DNA of 64,000 nucleotides from assembly GCA_900541675.1 (NCBI GenBank), contig UQKU01000009.1:1-64000 (forward strand), written 5' to 3'. Shown here piece by piece: positions 36,658 to 46,106 of this stretch. The notes under the pieces are model-generated. The model had not been told where the DNA came from. It did no database searches and saw nothing but the letters and a program-made list of their open reading frames with translations. Numbering within the stretch: position 1 is the first letter of the stretch; the number at the start of each line of letters is the position of its first letter. This DNA comes from an uncultured Collinsella sp. (GTDB lineage Bacteria > Actinomycetota > Coriobacteriia > Coriobacteriales > Coriobacteriaceae). Both the position numbers and the translations under genes were made by a program.

Positions 36658-39234
36658 TTACTTAACCACCAGGTTGACCAGCTTGCCGGGCACGCAGATG
36701 GCCTTGACGACCGTCTTGCCCTCGGTCCACTTGGTGACAGCAGCCTCGGCGGCAGCCTGCATTTCCTCGTTGGAGGCATCGCGGGCCACGTCAATGCGGC
36801 CGCGGACCTTGCCGAGCACCTGGACGACGATCTGCACCGTGTCCTCGATGGACTCGGCCAGGTCGAACTCGGGCCAGGCGGCGGTGTAGGCGTTGCCCTC
36901 GCAGCCGAGCGCCTCGTGCCAAAGCTCGTCGGCCCAGAACGGGCAGATGGGCGCCAGGACGCTCACGATGTCCTTGGCCACGCCGTAGCACAGGGCCTTG
37001 TCGCGGTCAGCACCCTCGGTGGCGTTGAGGTAGGCGCTCGCCGCGTTGACGAGCTCCATGACGGCCGAGATCGCGGTGTTGAACTGGCCACGGTCGAAGT
37101 CCTCGGTGCACTTGGCGATGGTGCGGTGACGCTCGCGGTAGAGCTTCATCGCGGTCTCGTCGAGCACGGACTTGTCGAAGGCCACGTTGGCGTCACCCGA
37201 CTGGACGAGCTGCCACACGATACGCCAGGCGCGCTTGATAAAGCGGTTGGCGCCCTCGACGGCCTTGGGATCCCAGTCGAAGTCCTTCTCGGGCGGGGCG
37301 ATAAACAGGATCGCCAGACGCATGGTGTCGGCGCCGTAGGGCTCGATAACCGAGCTCGGGGGCACAACGTTGCCCTTGGACTTGGACATGGTGTCGCCGT
37401 TCTCGTCCTTGACCATGCCCTGGCACAGCAGGTTGGTGAAGGGCTCGTCCACGCTCAGCAGACCCAGGTCGCGCAGCGCCTTGGTAAAGAAGCGGCTGTA
37501 GAGCAGGTGCAAAATGGCGTGCTCGATGCCACCAATGTAGTTATCGACGGGCATCCAACGGTCTGCCGCCTCGCGGGAGAAGGGCAGCTCGGTGTTGTGC
37601 GGGTCGGTATAGCGCAGGTAATACCAGCTGGAGCAGGTGAAGGTGTCCATGGTATCGGTCTCGCGCTTGGCCGGGCGACCGCAGACCGGGCAGGTGGTCT
37701 CGTAGAAGTCCTTGCACTCGGCGAGGGTCTCGCCAGCGCCCAGGTCCAGGTTCTCCGGCAGCGTCACCGGGAGCTGATCCTCGGGCACGGGCACGATGCC
37801 GCAGTGCTCGCAGTGGATGGCCGGGATGGGGTTGCCCCAATAGCGTTGACGGCTGATGAGCCAGTCGCGCAGGCGGAACTCGACCTTGCGACGACCGAAG
37901 CCCATGGCCTCGAGGTCGGCCACGATGGCAGCCTCGCCCTCGGAGTGCTTACCACCGCGCATGCCGGTGTACTTGCCGGACTGGACGAGCGTGCCCTCGG
38001 CAGCGTGAGCACAATCCCAGTCGACGGTCTCGGCATGGAAGGTATCGATGGTCTCACCGCTGGCCTCGACGGCAGCGCGGTCGTCATCGTCCAGGATGAT
38101 CGGCACGATCGGCAGGTCGTACTTGCGGGCAAACTCAAAGTCGCGCTGGTCGCCACAGGGAACGGCCATGACGGCGCCGGTGCCGTAGTCGGCAACGACA
38201 TAATCGGCAACCCACACGGGGACCTTCTCGCCGTTGACGGGGTTCACCACGTAGCGGCCGGTGAAGGCACCGTGCTTCTCGAGAGTGCCCTGGGCACGCT
38301 CGACGGCAGAGATGTGCTTGGAGTCCTCGACGATCTTGGTGACGGCCTCCTCGTACTCCGTGCCCTCGACGAGCTCGTGCAGACGAGCGTACTCGGGAGC
38401 CAGGACAAAGAAGGACACGCCAAACAGGGTGTCGGCACGCGTGGTGAATACGGTGATCTTGCCCTCGTCGCCCTCGATGGGCTCGCCATTCTGGTCGCAC
38501 AGGGTAAAGTCAACCTCGGCGCCCTCGGAGCGGCCGATCCAGTTGGCCTGCATCTGCTTGACGCGCTCGGGCCAGCCGGGGAGCTTCTCCAGGTCGTCGA
38601 GCAGCTCCTGGGAGTACTCGGTAATCTTGAAGTACCACTGCTCAAGGTCGCGCTTCTCGGGCTCGGTGCCGCAGCGCCAGCACTTGCCCTCGGTGACCTG
38701 CTCGTTGGCCAGAACGGTCTTGCAGTTAGGGCACCAGTTGACCGGGTTCTTCTTGCGGTAGACCAGGCCCTTTTCCCACAGCTTCTCAAAGATCCACTGA
38801 CCCCAGCGGTAGTAGTCGGGGCTGCAGGTCTTGACCATGCGATCCAGATCGTAGGAGAAGCCCATGCGCTTCATCGTGGCGAGCGCCTGGTCCATATTCT
38901 TATACGTCCAGGCGGCAGCCTGCGTGTTGTGCTTGATGGCGGCGTTCTCGGCGGGCAGGCCAAAGGCGTCAAAGCCGATGGGATGCAGCACGTCAAAGCC
39001 GCGCATGCGGGCCTGACGGGCCATGGCATCGCCGATGGTATAGTTGCGCGCGTGGCCCATGTGCAGGTCACCCGACGGATACGGGAACATCTCGAGCACA
39101 TACTTTTTAGGCTTACTGTCGTCGGTGTCGACGGCAAAGAGGTCGGAGTCCTCCCAGGCCTTCATCCACTTGGACTCAATGGCCTGCGCGTCGTAGGCAG
39201 GGATCTCGTCCTTATGATCTGTGCAATCGCACAT
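36658..39234 (-). CDS. leuS: Leucyl-tRNA synthetase
   Basis: The 858-residue class-I synthetase has the HIGH-type motif [11 protein letters not shown] near 55-65, a zinc-like insert (CWRCG, then CPVCGRP), the editing domain ([14 protein letters not shown]) and KMSKS as DTMSKSKGN near 607. It charges tRNA-Leu. The start has AAGGAGCTGAT just before it. A very large hairpin lies directly upstream in its leader. Confidence 0.97.
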   Translation of the reverse strand: MCDCTDHKDEIPAYDAQAIESKWMKAWEDSDLFAVDTDDSKPKKYVLEMFPYPSGDLHMGHARNYTIGDAMARQARMRGFDVLHPIGFDAFGLPAENAAIKHNTQAAAWTYKNMDQALATMKRMGFSYDLDRMVKTCSPDYYRWGQWIFEKLWEKGLVYRKKNPVNWCPNCKTVLANEQVTEGKCWRCGTEPEKRDLEQWYFKITEYSQELLDDLEKLPGWPERVKQMQANWIGRSEGAEVDFTLCDQNGEPIEGDEGKITVFTTRADTLFGVSFFVLAPEYARLHELVEGTEYEEAVTKIVEDSKHISAVERAQGTLEKHGAFTGRYVVNPVNGEKVPVWVADYVVADYGTGAVMAVPCGDQRDFEFARKYDLPIVPIILDDDDRAAVEASGETIDTFHAETVDWDCAHAAEGTLVQSGKYTGMRGGKHSEGEAAIVADLEAMGFGRRKVEFRLRDWLISRQRYWGNPIPAIHCEHCGIVPVPEDQLPVTLPENLDLGAGETLAECKDFYETTCPVCGRPAKRETDTMDTFTCSSWYYLRYTDPHNTELPFSREAADRWMPVDNYIGGIEHAILHLLYSRFFTKALRDLGLLSVDEPFTNLLCQGMVKDENGDTMSKSKGNVVPPSSVIEPYGADTMRLAILFIAPPEKDFDWDPKAVEGANRFIKRAWRIVWQLVQSGDANVAFDKSVLDETAMKLYRERHRTIAKCTEDFDRGQFNTAISAVMELVNAASAYLNATEGADRDKALCYGVAKDIVSVLAPICPFWADELWHEALGCEGNAYTAAWPEFDLAESIEDTVQIVVQVLGKVRGRIDVARDASNEEMQAAAEAAVTKWTEGKTVVKAICVPGKLVNLVVK

Positions 39235-39249
39235 ATCAGCTCCTTTAAT

Positions 39250-39380
39250 CTTAGCTGGGGTCGGGCGGCTTGGCTTTATTCGCTACTGCGGACAGTCCTG
39301 CGCAAGACGAAGAGCACATTAAGTGCTCTTCTTTGCGTGCGGAACTTGTAGCGAACAAAGCCAAGCCGCCCGACCCTAAG
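39250..39380. repeat. 131-bp palindrome in the leuS leader
   Basis: Arms 39258-39286 and 39348-39376 pair over 29 positions with one mismatch (a wobble in minus-strand RNA); CTTAG/CTAAG extends the base. Inside, GAAGAGCAC at 39309-39317 pairs with GTGCTCTTC at 39323-39331. The structure ends 16 bases before the leuS start. There is no T-run. Confidence 0.85.
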
Positions 39381-39503
39381 GTTAACTTGACTGATGATAG
39401 CAAATACGACAAGCGAGATGCCTGCGACTTGCAGGCATCTCGCTTTATCTAAATAACGTGGTTGTGAATCAACCGCTATCTGTTATCCGCCCAAGCATGG
39501 TCG
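39381..39503. other. Gap between leuS and guaB
   Basis: About 120 bases between the two palindromes. ATGCCTGCGACTTGCAGGCAT (39418-39438, with the centre unpaired) is a further small hairpin. I see no gene. Confidence 0.5.
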
Positions 39504-39602
39504 GGTTTTCCAAGTGCCGCAGATTGCCGTGAAAGAGGAGCGACGCGTACTTTGGTACGCGAGCGACGGTTTGAACGGCAAGGTGCGGTGCTTGGGAAAG
39601 CC
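39504..39602. repeat. Imperfect palindrome after guaB
   Basis: About 99 bases that fold on themselves: GGTTTTCC with GGGAAAGCC, TTGCCGT with ACGGCAA, and an inner perfect CGCGTAC / GTACGCG around TTTG. It begins two bases after the guaB stop and may end its transcript or be a dispersed element. Confidence 0.6.
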
Positions 39603-39604
39603 GC

Positions 39605-41116
39605 TTATCGATAGGAAACGCTCTGCTGGGAGTCCTTGACGACAACGTCGTGGGCGCCGCCTTCGACGATCGAGGTCGAGCTCACCAGGGTCAGGCGTGC
39701 CTTTTCCTGGAGCTCGGGGATCGAGAGGGCACCACAGTTGCACATCGTGGACTTGACCTTGTAGAGCGTGCCGCCCACGCCGTCCTTGAGGGAGCCGGCA
39801 TAGGGAACGTAGGAGTCGACGCCCTCGACGAAGCTGAGCTTCGCGGCACCACCCAGGTCGTAGCGCTGCCAGTTGCGGGCACGCGCAGAACCCTCGCCCC
39901 AGTATTCCTTCATGTACTGACCGTTCACATTGACGCGCTCGGTCGGGCTCTCGTCGAAGCGGGCGAAGTAGCGGCCTAGCATCATAAAGTCGGCACCCAT
40001 GGCAAGGGCGAGCGTCATGTGGTAGTCGTAGACGATGCCACCGTCGGAGCACACGGGCACGTAGACACCAGTCTCCTCGTAGTACTCGTCACGGGCGCGG
40101 CAGACGTCGATCAGCGCGGTGGCCTGGCCACGGCCGATGCCCTTGGTCTCACGGGTGATGCAGATGGAACCGCCGCCGATACCGACCTTGATGAAGTCGG
40201 CACCGCAGTCGGCCAAGAAGCGGAAGCCCTCGGCGTCGACGACGTTACCGGCACCGACCTTGACGTCCTCGCCATAGTTGGCGCGGATCCACTCGATGGT
40301 GCGCTTCTGCCACTCGCTGAAGCCCTCGGAAGAGTCGATGCACAGGACATCGGCGCCGGCCTCGATGAGCAGCGGCACGCGCTCGGCATAGTCGCGGGTG
40401 TTGATACCGGCGCCGACCATGTAGCGCTTGTCGCTATCGAGCAGCTCGTTGGGGTTGGTCTTGTGGCTGTCGTAGTCCTTGCGGAAGACGATGCCCATAA
40501 GGTGATCGTTGTCGTCGACGATGGGCAGGGCGTTGAGCTTATTGTCCCAGATGACGTCGTTGGCAACCTTGAGGCTGATGTTCTTGTCGCCCACGATGAG
40601 CTGCTCACGCGGGGTCATGAACTCGGAGACCTTCGTCTGGTGGTCATCGCGGCTGGGGCGATAGTCACGGCTGGTGACGATGCCCAGGAGCTTACCCTTG
40701 GGAGTGCCGTCGTCGGTAACCGGCATGGTGGAATGACCGGTCTTCTCCTTGAGCTCGATGACCTGCTCCATGGTCATGTCGGGGGTCAGCGTGGAATCGG
40801 ACTGAACGAAGCCAGCCTTGTGATCCTTGACGGCCTTGACCATAGCGGCCTCGGACTCGGCGCTCTGGGAACCGTAAATGAAGGACAGGCCACCCTCGGT
40901 AGCGAGCGCGACACCCATGTCGACGCCCGAGACGGACTGCATGATAGCGGAAACCATGGGGATGTTCAGGGTGATTGCCGGCTTCTCACCGCGCTTAAAG
41001 CGGGTTAGCGGCGTCTTAAGAGAGACGTTGTTGGGGATGCACTGCGAGGACGAGTAACCAGGGACCAGCAGATACTCCGAAAACGTGTGGGACTCACCGG
41101 GAAAGAACGTAGCCAT
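39605..41116 (-). CDS. guaB: IMP dehydrogenase
   Basis: The 503-residue enzyme oxidises IMP to XMP, the committed step of GMP synthesis. It has the barrel core, two CBS domains ([15 protein letters not shown] onward and [17 protein letters not shown]), [15 protein letters not shown], and [10 protein letters not shown], whose cysteine is catalytic. The N-terminus ([20 protein letters not shown]) belongs to the long IMPDH variant that also lacks the usual GPGSICTTR wording. It stands alone between two palindromes and a divergent regulator. Confidence 0.95.
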   Translation of the reverse strand: MATFFPGESHTFSEYLLVPGYSSSQCIPNNVSLKTPLTRFKRGEKPAITLNIPMVSAIMQSVSGVDMGVALATEGGLSFIYGSQSAESEAAMVKAVKDHKAGFVQSDSTLTPDMTMEQVIELKEKTGHSTMPVTDDGTPKGKLLGIVTSRDYRPSRDDHQTKVSEFMTPREQLIVGDKNISLKVANDVIWDNKLNALPIVDDNDHLMGIVFRKDYDSHKTNPNELLDSDKRYMVGAGINTRDYAERVPLLIEAGADVLCIDSSEGFSEWQKRTIEWIRANYGEDVKVGAGNVVDAEGFRFLADCGADFIKVGIGGGSICITRETKGIGRGQATALIDVCRARDEYYEETGVYVPVCSDGGIVYDYHMTLALAMGADFMMLGRYFARFDESPTERVNVNGQYMKEYWGEGSARARNWQRYDLGGAAKLSFVEGVDSYVPYAGSLKDGVGGTLYKVKSTMCNCGALSIPELQEKARLTLVSSTSIVEGGAHDVVVKDSQQSVSYR

Positions 41117-41216
41117 GTTTCTCCTTTTTCCATGCGACCGGTCGGCTGCAGGCCTCGTAGGACCCAGCCCAACCTTGGGCGCCCAATACTGGGGAAGTAT
41201 CTTAACGCACTTTGAC

Positions 41217-41225
41217 TGCTACAAT
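41217..41225 (+). promoter_or_regulatory. Extended -10 element of the regulator gene
   Basis: TGCTACAAT matches the extended -10 form TGnTATAAT. It lies about 80 bases before the regulator start; no good -35 is visible. Confidence 0.35.
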
Positions 41226-41309
41226 GCATGATTTAAGAAGAGCACACGAGGGTTTGACGCTGGCATTGCGTTTGCCCAGCAAACACTTTAGCGGGGAGAC
41301 GTGGAGCGT

Positions 41310-41654
41310 ATGAAGTACAAGACGACGGCAAAGCTGGTCATTCAAGCGTGCGACAAGGATCTGCCGGGCGTCTTCGGCCACGGCTGTGTCTTGCTGCTGC
41401 AAGGTATCGCCCGCGAACACTCGCTCAACCGTGCCGCCAAGAGCATGGGCATGGCGTATTCCAAGGCCTGGCGTATCGTAAACGAGGCAGAAGGCCAGCT
41501 GGGATGCAAGCTCATCGAGCGAGACGGAGCCCGCGGATCCACGCTCACCCCCGCCGGCGAGCGAGCCATCGAAGTCTACGAGACGTTGCAGGGCGAGATC
41601 AACAACGTCATCGCCACCAAAGCCAACGACCTCATCGCCAGCATCAAAAAGTAG
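41310..41654 (+). CDS. ModE/LysR-type winged-helix protein, DNA-binding domain only
   Basis: About 114 residues forming one winged helix-turn-helix domain: LLLQGIAREHSLNRAAKSMGMAYSKAWRIV is the ModE N-terminal pattern, followed by a dimerisation helix (EVYETLQGEINNVI). No effector domain is present. Such stand-alone proteins are often linked to molybdate or thiol metabolism, but nothing nearby supports a target. A GTG start at 41301 is also possible; neither start has ideal spacing to GGGGAG. Confidence 0.8.
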   Translation: MKYKTTAKLVIQACDKDLPGVFGHGCVLLLQGIAREHSLNRAAKSMGMAYSKAWRIVNEAEGQLGCKLIERDGARGSTLTPAGERAIEVYETLQGEINNVIATKANDLIASIKK

Positions 41655-41695
41655 CTAATTTGGGACGGGGCTTTTTTAGCTGCACAACCCCTTCT

Positions 41696-41770
41696 CATAA
41701 GTTGCGGTGAAATAGGGACTGTTTATGCGGTTAAAGCCGTAAATCAATCCATATTTCACCGCAACTTATG
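41696..41770. repeat. Palindrome between the regulator gene and the PLP-like gene
   Basis: A perfect 19-bp inverted repeat (41696-41714 with 41752-41770) around a 37-base centre between two convergent genes. No T-run follows. It resembles the 3661-3746 palindrome in size and location, though its sequence differs. Confidence 0.8.
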
Positions 41771-41788
41771 AAGACGAGGATGATTTAG

Positions 41789-42781
41789 CTAGTTGCGGAA
41801 GGCATTATCTAGGGTGGCGGCCACGATCAAAGGGTCATCGGTGCCGGCGAAGAGGCGGATGGTGCTCCCCTGCTTGCCGCGTGGAGCCGAAAGACGCGTC
41901 GTTGCGCCGCCGGCGGACGATGTGCGAAACTCCTCCGGCAAAGCAACGAACAGATCATCCGCACTACGCTCGATAAGGTCGAATTCAACTGCCGGGCCAA
42001 AGCCGTGCTCGAGGATTCCCGTTGCAACCGCATGGTCGGGATGCGAGCTCAGTCCGGGATAGCGCACGTTGCGTACCATCTCATTGGCGGCCAGATACTC
42101 GGCCAGCGCACGGGCGCGGTCGAAGTGTGCCTGCATGCGGACATTAAGCGAGGAAAGCCCGCGCTCCAGCACGTCGGCCTCCCCGGCAGAAAGGTCGAGT
42201 GCCAAAGCACCGCAGCCTGCAAACAAAGCATGCGCGCACTCGGCAGCAGCATCCACACGATGGCGCTTGAGCTGCGAGCGCGCCACCGAAGCGGCAACGA
42301 GCTTGCGCGGAGCCTTACCGGCGCACACACGGTCGAGCGCCTCAAGCGACAGCGCAGCACCTAGCCGCAGCGGATCGCAGCCAAAAGCCGACGCCACGGT
42401 GTTATCCACCACGAGCAGCGCATGAGCCTCACGCGCTGCGCGGCCTAACGCACGAAGATCGGGGACGCGCAGACCAAACCCGCCGATAGAGTTCACAAAC
42501 CACCACAGGTGCGGCCCCTCGGCATCAAACGAAGCATCAAAGTTCTCGGACGCGGCGACAAACGCCTCGACGGATGACGAGCCCACCAGCGCGACATCGC
42601 AGCCATCAAAGCCGCGCGCAAACGCATCGGCAAAGTCATCCGCAAAGGCCACCAGACGGTCACCGGGACGCACAATACCCAGCAGCGACAGAGCCGCCGG
42701 CACATGCGGGGCCGCAACAAGACGCGCCTCGCGCGCACTGGACCTCAAAGCCCAGGCCTCTTCTAGCTGCTGTACATCCAC
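41789..42781 (-). CDS. Cys/Met-metabolism PLP-fold protein, probably without the catalytic lysine
   Basis: About 330 residues. Two blocks match the cystathionine gamma-synthase/methionine gamma-lyase family: LLVVDNTVASAFGCDPLRLGA, where the aspartate contacts the PLP ring nitrogen, and VRNVRYPGLSSHPDHAVA. The segment between, which should contain SxTKY with the Schiff-base lysine, reads SLEALDRVCAG, with arginine in the lysine position. The N-terminal tyrosine and arginine motifs are also unclear. GTG at 42781 has AAGGGA upstream; an ATG at 42799 is possible. It lies just past the terminator of the sucrose hydrolase gene. Confidence 0.7.
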   Translation of the reverse strand: MDVQQLEEAWALRSSAREARLVAAPHVPAALSLLGIVRPGDRLVAFADDFADAFARGFDGCDVALVGSSSVEAFVAASENFDASFDAEGPHLWWFVNSIGGFGLRVPDLRALGRAAREAHALLVVDNTVASAFGCDPLRLGAALSLEALDRVCAGKAPRKLVAASVARSQLKRHRVDAAAECAHALFAGCGALALDLSAGEADVLERGLSSLNVRMQAHFDRARALAEYLAANEMVRNVRYPGLSSHPDHAVATGILEHGFGPAVEFDLIERSADDLFVALPEEFRTSSAGGATTRLSAPRGKQGSTIRLFAGTDDPLIVAATLDNAFRN

Positions 42782-42803
42782 ACGGCACCGTCCCTTCATA
42801 AGC

Positions 42804-42839
42804 AAAAACCCACGATGCGGGTGTTCCCCGCATCGTGGG
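42804..42839 (-). terminator. Terminator after the GH32 gene
   Basis: A perfect 13-bp stem (42809-42821 with 42827-42839), 5-base loop, then TTTTTG on the minus strand, 39 bases past the stop. The next gene starts only 5-23 bases further on. Confidence 0.93.
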
Positions 42840-42877
42840 CAACGGCTGCAGTATAGCGCCGATAGGCGACGAATCGC

Positions 42878-44416
42878 CTAGATGTTGAGCGTGCGATAGG
42901 TCACGTTCGCACCCGGAGCATCAACGGACACGCCATAGGCCTCGGGATAGATGCGCGTCGAAAACACGAGCGCGCCATCGTTCACAAACACCTCGACCGA
43001 CGAGATATCGCCAACAACGCGCACGTTACGAACCTCGTCGATGGGCTCCCAGCGCACGGTACGACCGCAACCGGCAGAAGCGCGACCCTCATCGGTAAAT
43101 CGCATCTCAAAGCGCGAGGGCAGCTCGCCCTCGGCGGGCACAAACGACAGCTTCAGCTCGCCATCAACGGTTGCGGTGAACGCTCCGTCGACACCGTCGA
43201 CAACAACGTCAAAGCAGGTATCGCCGGCAACCTCCAACGAGCCCTCCCCCACACGCACCGAGACATAATGGCGCTCGATCTCGCGCGCCGGCTGCTGCAG
43301 CACCACGCCGCCGTCACCGGCCGTAAGCTCGCGCGGCACCGTCATGCAGTGCTGCCAGCCGCACACCACGGTTGGTGCGTTGCCATAGGTCGGCTCATCG
43401 GGCATGCCCATCCAGCCGATCAGAATGTGGCGACCGTCCTCGGCCGTGAACTCCTGCGGAGCATAGAAGTCAAAACCGGCGTCCCACAGGCGGAAATCGC
43501 CCAGCTCATAAGCGTCCTTGCCACCCGTAATGTCGCCCGATACAGGCATGTAGCCAGCGGCATACACATTGCCGCGATCCCAACGACCGCCCTCAAGGCC
43601 CTGGGGCGAGAACGACAAAAATGCAGCGGTATCGCCATTCGCATCGAGCTCAATATAGCCAGGGCATTCCCACATAAAGCCAAAACGCTCGGGCGTAGAC
43701 ACACGGCTCTCGAGCTCCCAGCTCAGCATATCGGCCGAGCCATACACCAGGATCTCGCCCACATCGCGACCGGCGCCCTCGCCGTGCATGGCGCAAAATC
43801 GACTATCGACATGCGGACCATCCACGCGACGACGGGCGCCCAGCACCATGTGATAACGCCCATCCGCGTCACGCCACACCTTGGGATCGCGCACGTGGCA
43901 GGTCAAATTCTCGGAATAATCCTCGGACGCCAGCACCACGCGCTTTTGGCTGAACTCCCGACCGGCAAGGCCATCGACGCTCTCCACATAAACGGTATCG
44001 GCGCGGCGGCCGGTATTGACGTAGTCGTACGTGCCGTCCGCATCGGAAAGCTTCACGTTGCCTGTGTACAGCACGCGAATGCGACCGTCCTCGGCAAGCG
44101 CGGAGCCCGAATACACACCGTGGCAATCAAACGGCTCGTCGGGCAGCAGTGGGGCGCCAACGTAGTCCCACGTCATAAGGTCGCGGCTCGTCGCATGGCC
44201 CCAGACCTTAACGCCGCCCTCGACATCAAACGGCGCATACTGAAAATAGGCATGGAACACGCCGCCCGCCTGGCAAAGACCGTTGGGGTCGTTGAGCCAG
44301 CCCGCCGGCGGCATAATATGGAAGCGCTGGCCATACGCGCCATGACCGCACTCAGAGGCGGCAGCGTCAACAGCGGCAACCAGCTTTGCAAGGTCGCGGC
44401 CAAGTGCATTAGACAT
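42878..44416 (-). CDS. scrB: Sucrose-6-phosphate hydrolase (GH32)
   Basis: The 512-residue glycoside hydrolase has the nucleophile WLNDPNG near 40-46, RDPKVW near 175 (transition-state aspartate) and FMWECPGY near 248 (acid/base glutamate), followed by a C-terminal beta-sandwich. There is no signal peptide, so it acts in the cytoplasm, matching the PTS-delivered sucrose-6-phosphate made by the neighbouring IIBC. It splits this to glucose-6-phosphate and fructose. It follows scrA by 106 bases. Confidence 0.93.
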   Translation of the reverse strand: MSNALGRDLAKLVAAVDAAASECGHGAYGQRFHIMPPAGWLNDPNGLCQAGGVFHAYFQYAPFDVEGGVKVWGHATSRDLMTWDYVGAPLLPDEPFDCHGVYSGSALAEDGRIRVLYTGNVKLSDADGTYDYVNTGRRADTVYVESVDGLAGREFSQKRVVLASEDYSENLTCHVRDPKVWRDADGRYHMVLGARRRVDGPHVDSRFCAMHGEGAGRDVGEILVYGSADMLSWELESRVSTPERFGFMWECPGYIELDANGDTAAFLSFSPQGLEGGRWDRGNVYAAGYMPVSGDITGGKDAYELGDFRLWDAGFDFYAPQEFTAEDGRHILIGWMGMPDEPTYGNAPTVVCGWQHCMTVPRELTAGDGGVVLQQPAREIERHYVSVRVGEGSLEVAGDTCFDVVVDGVDGAFTATVDGELKLSFVPAEGELPSRFEMRFTDEGRASAGCGRTVRWEPIDEVRNVRVVGDISSVEVFVNDGALVFSTRIYPEAYGVSVDAPGANVTYRTLNI

Positions 44417-44522
44417 ATCAAAGTCCTAACGGATAGAAAGTAACAGGGCGCCAGAGATCGACACCGGATACGGGAAACGCCCGCGAGCATACAACCCGCG
44501 GGCACCCTTCAATCAAAAGCTC

Positions 44523-45923
44523 TTAGGCCTGCTCGGAAGCCTTGGGCTCGTCCTTGTACAGGACAAATGAGACGGCAAAGGAAACCAGCGCGGCGACCGC
44601 AAACATGATCGCGTACTGCACGGGCTGGGCCAGGCACAGCAGGATACCGAAGATACCGGTAACGCCCGTGCCGGAAGCGGCAAGCGAGGTGAGCGCGCAG
44701 ACCAGGGCGCCGCAACCGCCACCGATGCAGCCGGCGATGAAGGGCTTAAAGAAGCGCAGGTTCACACCAAAGATGGCAGGCTCGGTAATACCCATGAAGG
44801 CGGACAGGGCCGAAGGAAGCGCCAGGCCCTTGATCTTGGCATCGCGGGTCTTAAAGGCAACGGCGAGCGCGGCGCCACCCTGGGCGATGTTGGCGGCACT
44901 GGCGATGGGCAGCCAATAGGTCACGCCGTACTGGGCGAGCTGGCCCAGGTCAATGGCGGTGTACATCTGGTGGATACCGGTAACGACCGTGGGGGCATAG
45001 AACAGGCCGACGATAAAGGAACCGATGCCGAAGGGCAGGGTCAGCAGAGCCTGGATCAGACCGAGGATGGCGTTCTCGGCCCACACGAAGATGGGGCCGA
45101 CGGCAACGAGCGTCACGAGCACGGTCACGAACACCGAGACGAGCGGGGTCACAAAGAGGTCGAACATCTCGGGAACGATCTTGTGCAGGCGCTTCTCGAG
45201 GAAGGCCAGAATGGCGCAGGCGATAACGATGGGGATCACGTGGCCCTGATAGCCGACCCACTCAAAACTGTACACGCCGGGGATGACGGTGACCATGGTC
45301 TGCACGCCCTCGGAGGCAACCGTGTAGGCGCTCTGCAGCGAGGAGTTGATGAACGCACCGCCGACGACGGCACCCAGGTACGGGTTGGCACCAAAGGCCT
45401 TAGCGGCGGAGTAGCCAATCAGGATCTGCAGAATGCCAAAGGACGTGCCCGAGACCAGGTCGGCAATCTTGTAGATAAAGTTATTGGTGTCGAGCGCGAT
45501 AAAGCCGTTGGAGGCCATAAAGTTGAGGGCGCTCATAATGCCCAGCAGCAGGCCCGAAGCCACGATGGCAGGGATGATGGGGACAAAGACGTCGCCGAGC
45601 ACCTTAATGGCACGCATAAAGATGTTCTGCTGCTGCGCCGCGGCCTCCTTGACCTCGGCCTTGGTGGCAGCCTCGACGCCACTGAGCGCGATGAACTCCT
45701 CGTAGACCTTGTTGACGATGCCGGTGCCAAAAATAATCTGCAGCTGGCCCTGGGCCTCAAAGACGCCCTTAGCGCCATCGACATTCTCGATGGCCTCCTT
45801 GTTAACCTTGGTGTTATCGGCGATCACCAGGCGCAGACGCGTGGCGCAGTGTGCGGCCGAAACAACGTTGTCAGCGCCACCGATGCTGTCGAGCACCTCT
45901 TGGGCTGATTTGCGGTAGTCCAT
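44523..45923 (-). CDS. scrA: PTS sucrose-type permease IIBC
   Basis: About 466 residues. A IIB domain at the start has HCATRLRLV, whose cysteine is phosphorylated, then a IIC domain with ten or so membrane segments and GITEPAIFGVNLRF, a hallmark of the Glc/sucrose IIC family. No IIA domain is attached, so a separate IIA (often the glucose one) must supply phosphate. It imports and phosphorylates sucrose. ATG at 45923 has GGAAAGGGAA before it. Two operator-like sites lie just upstream. Confidence 0.92.
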   Translation of the reverse strand: MDYRKSAQEVLDSIGGADNVVSAAHCATRLRLVIADNTKVNKEAIENVDGAKGVFEAQGQLQIIFGTGIVNKVYEEFIALSGVEAATKAEVKEAAAQQQNIFMRAIKVLGDVFVPIIPAIVASGLLLGIMSALNFMASNGFIALDTNNFIYKIADLVSGTSFGILQILIGYSAAKAFGANPYLGAVVGGAFINSSLQSAYTVASEGVQTMVTVIPGVYSFEWVGYQGHVIPIVIACAILAFLEKRLHKIVPEMFDLFVTPLVSVFVTVLVTLVAVGPIFVWAENAILGLIQALLTLPFGIGSFIVGLFYAPTVVTGIHQMYTAIDLGQLAQYGVTYWLPIASAANIAQGGAALAVAFKTRDAKIKGLALPSALSAFMGITEPAIFGVNLRFFKPFIAGCIGGGCGALVCALTSLAASGTGVTGIFGILLCLAQPVQYAIMFAVAALVSFAVSFVLYKDEPKASEQA

Positions 45924-45979
45924 GACTTCCCTTTCCTCCAACGGGCGCATTTGCACCCGGCCATCTTTGACACTTACAC

Positions 45980-46019
45980 TGTAATCGTTTTCAGTTTCAT
46001 ATGTCTGTAATCGTTTTCA
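45980..46019 (-). promoter_or_regulatory. Two cre-like operators upstream of scrA
   Basis: TGAAAACGATTACA occurs twice on the minus strand (45980-45993 and 46006-46019), with centres 26 bases apart. Each fits the TGNAANCGNTNNCA pattern used by LacI-family repressors and CcpA. The adjacent LacI gene is the likely owner. Confidence 0.75.
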
Positions 46020-46106
46020 TAGTAGGGTGAACGGTAGGAAATAGCCGGCGAATGGTAGTTTTGAGATAAACACAAGGGCTCAGAGGCAGGCAGACGTGCC
46101 CAAGGC

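Noticed and set aside
36634..39351. 905-codon open frame opposite leuS
   Set aside because: Antisense shadow; LeuS has all motifs and the correct length.
39235..39400. T-box riboswitch in the leuS leader
   Set aside because: The structure is a simple long palindrome; the T-box GGTGGNACCGCG-type sequence and a following terminator are absent.
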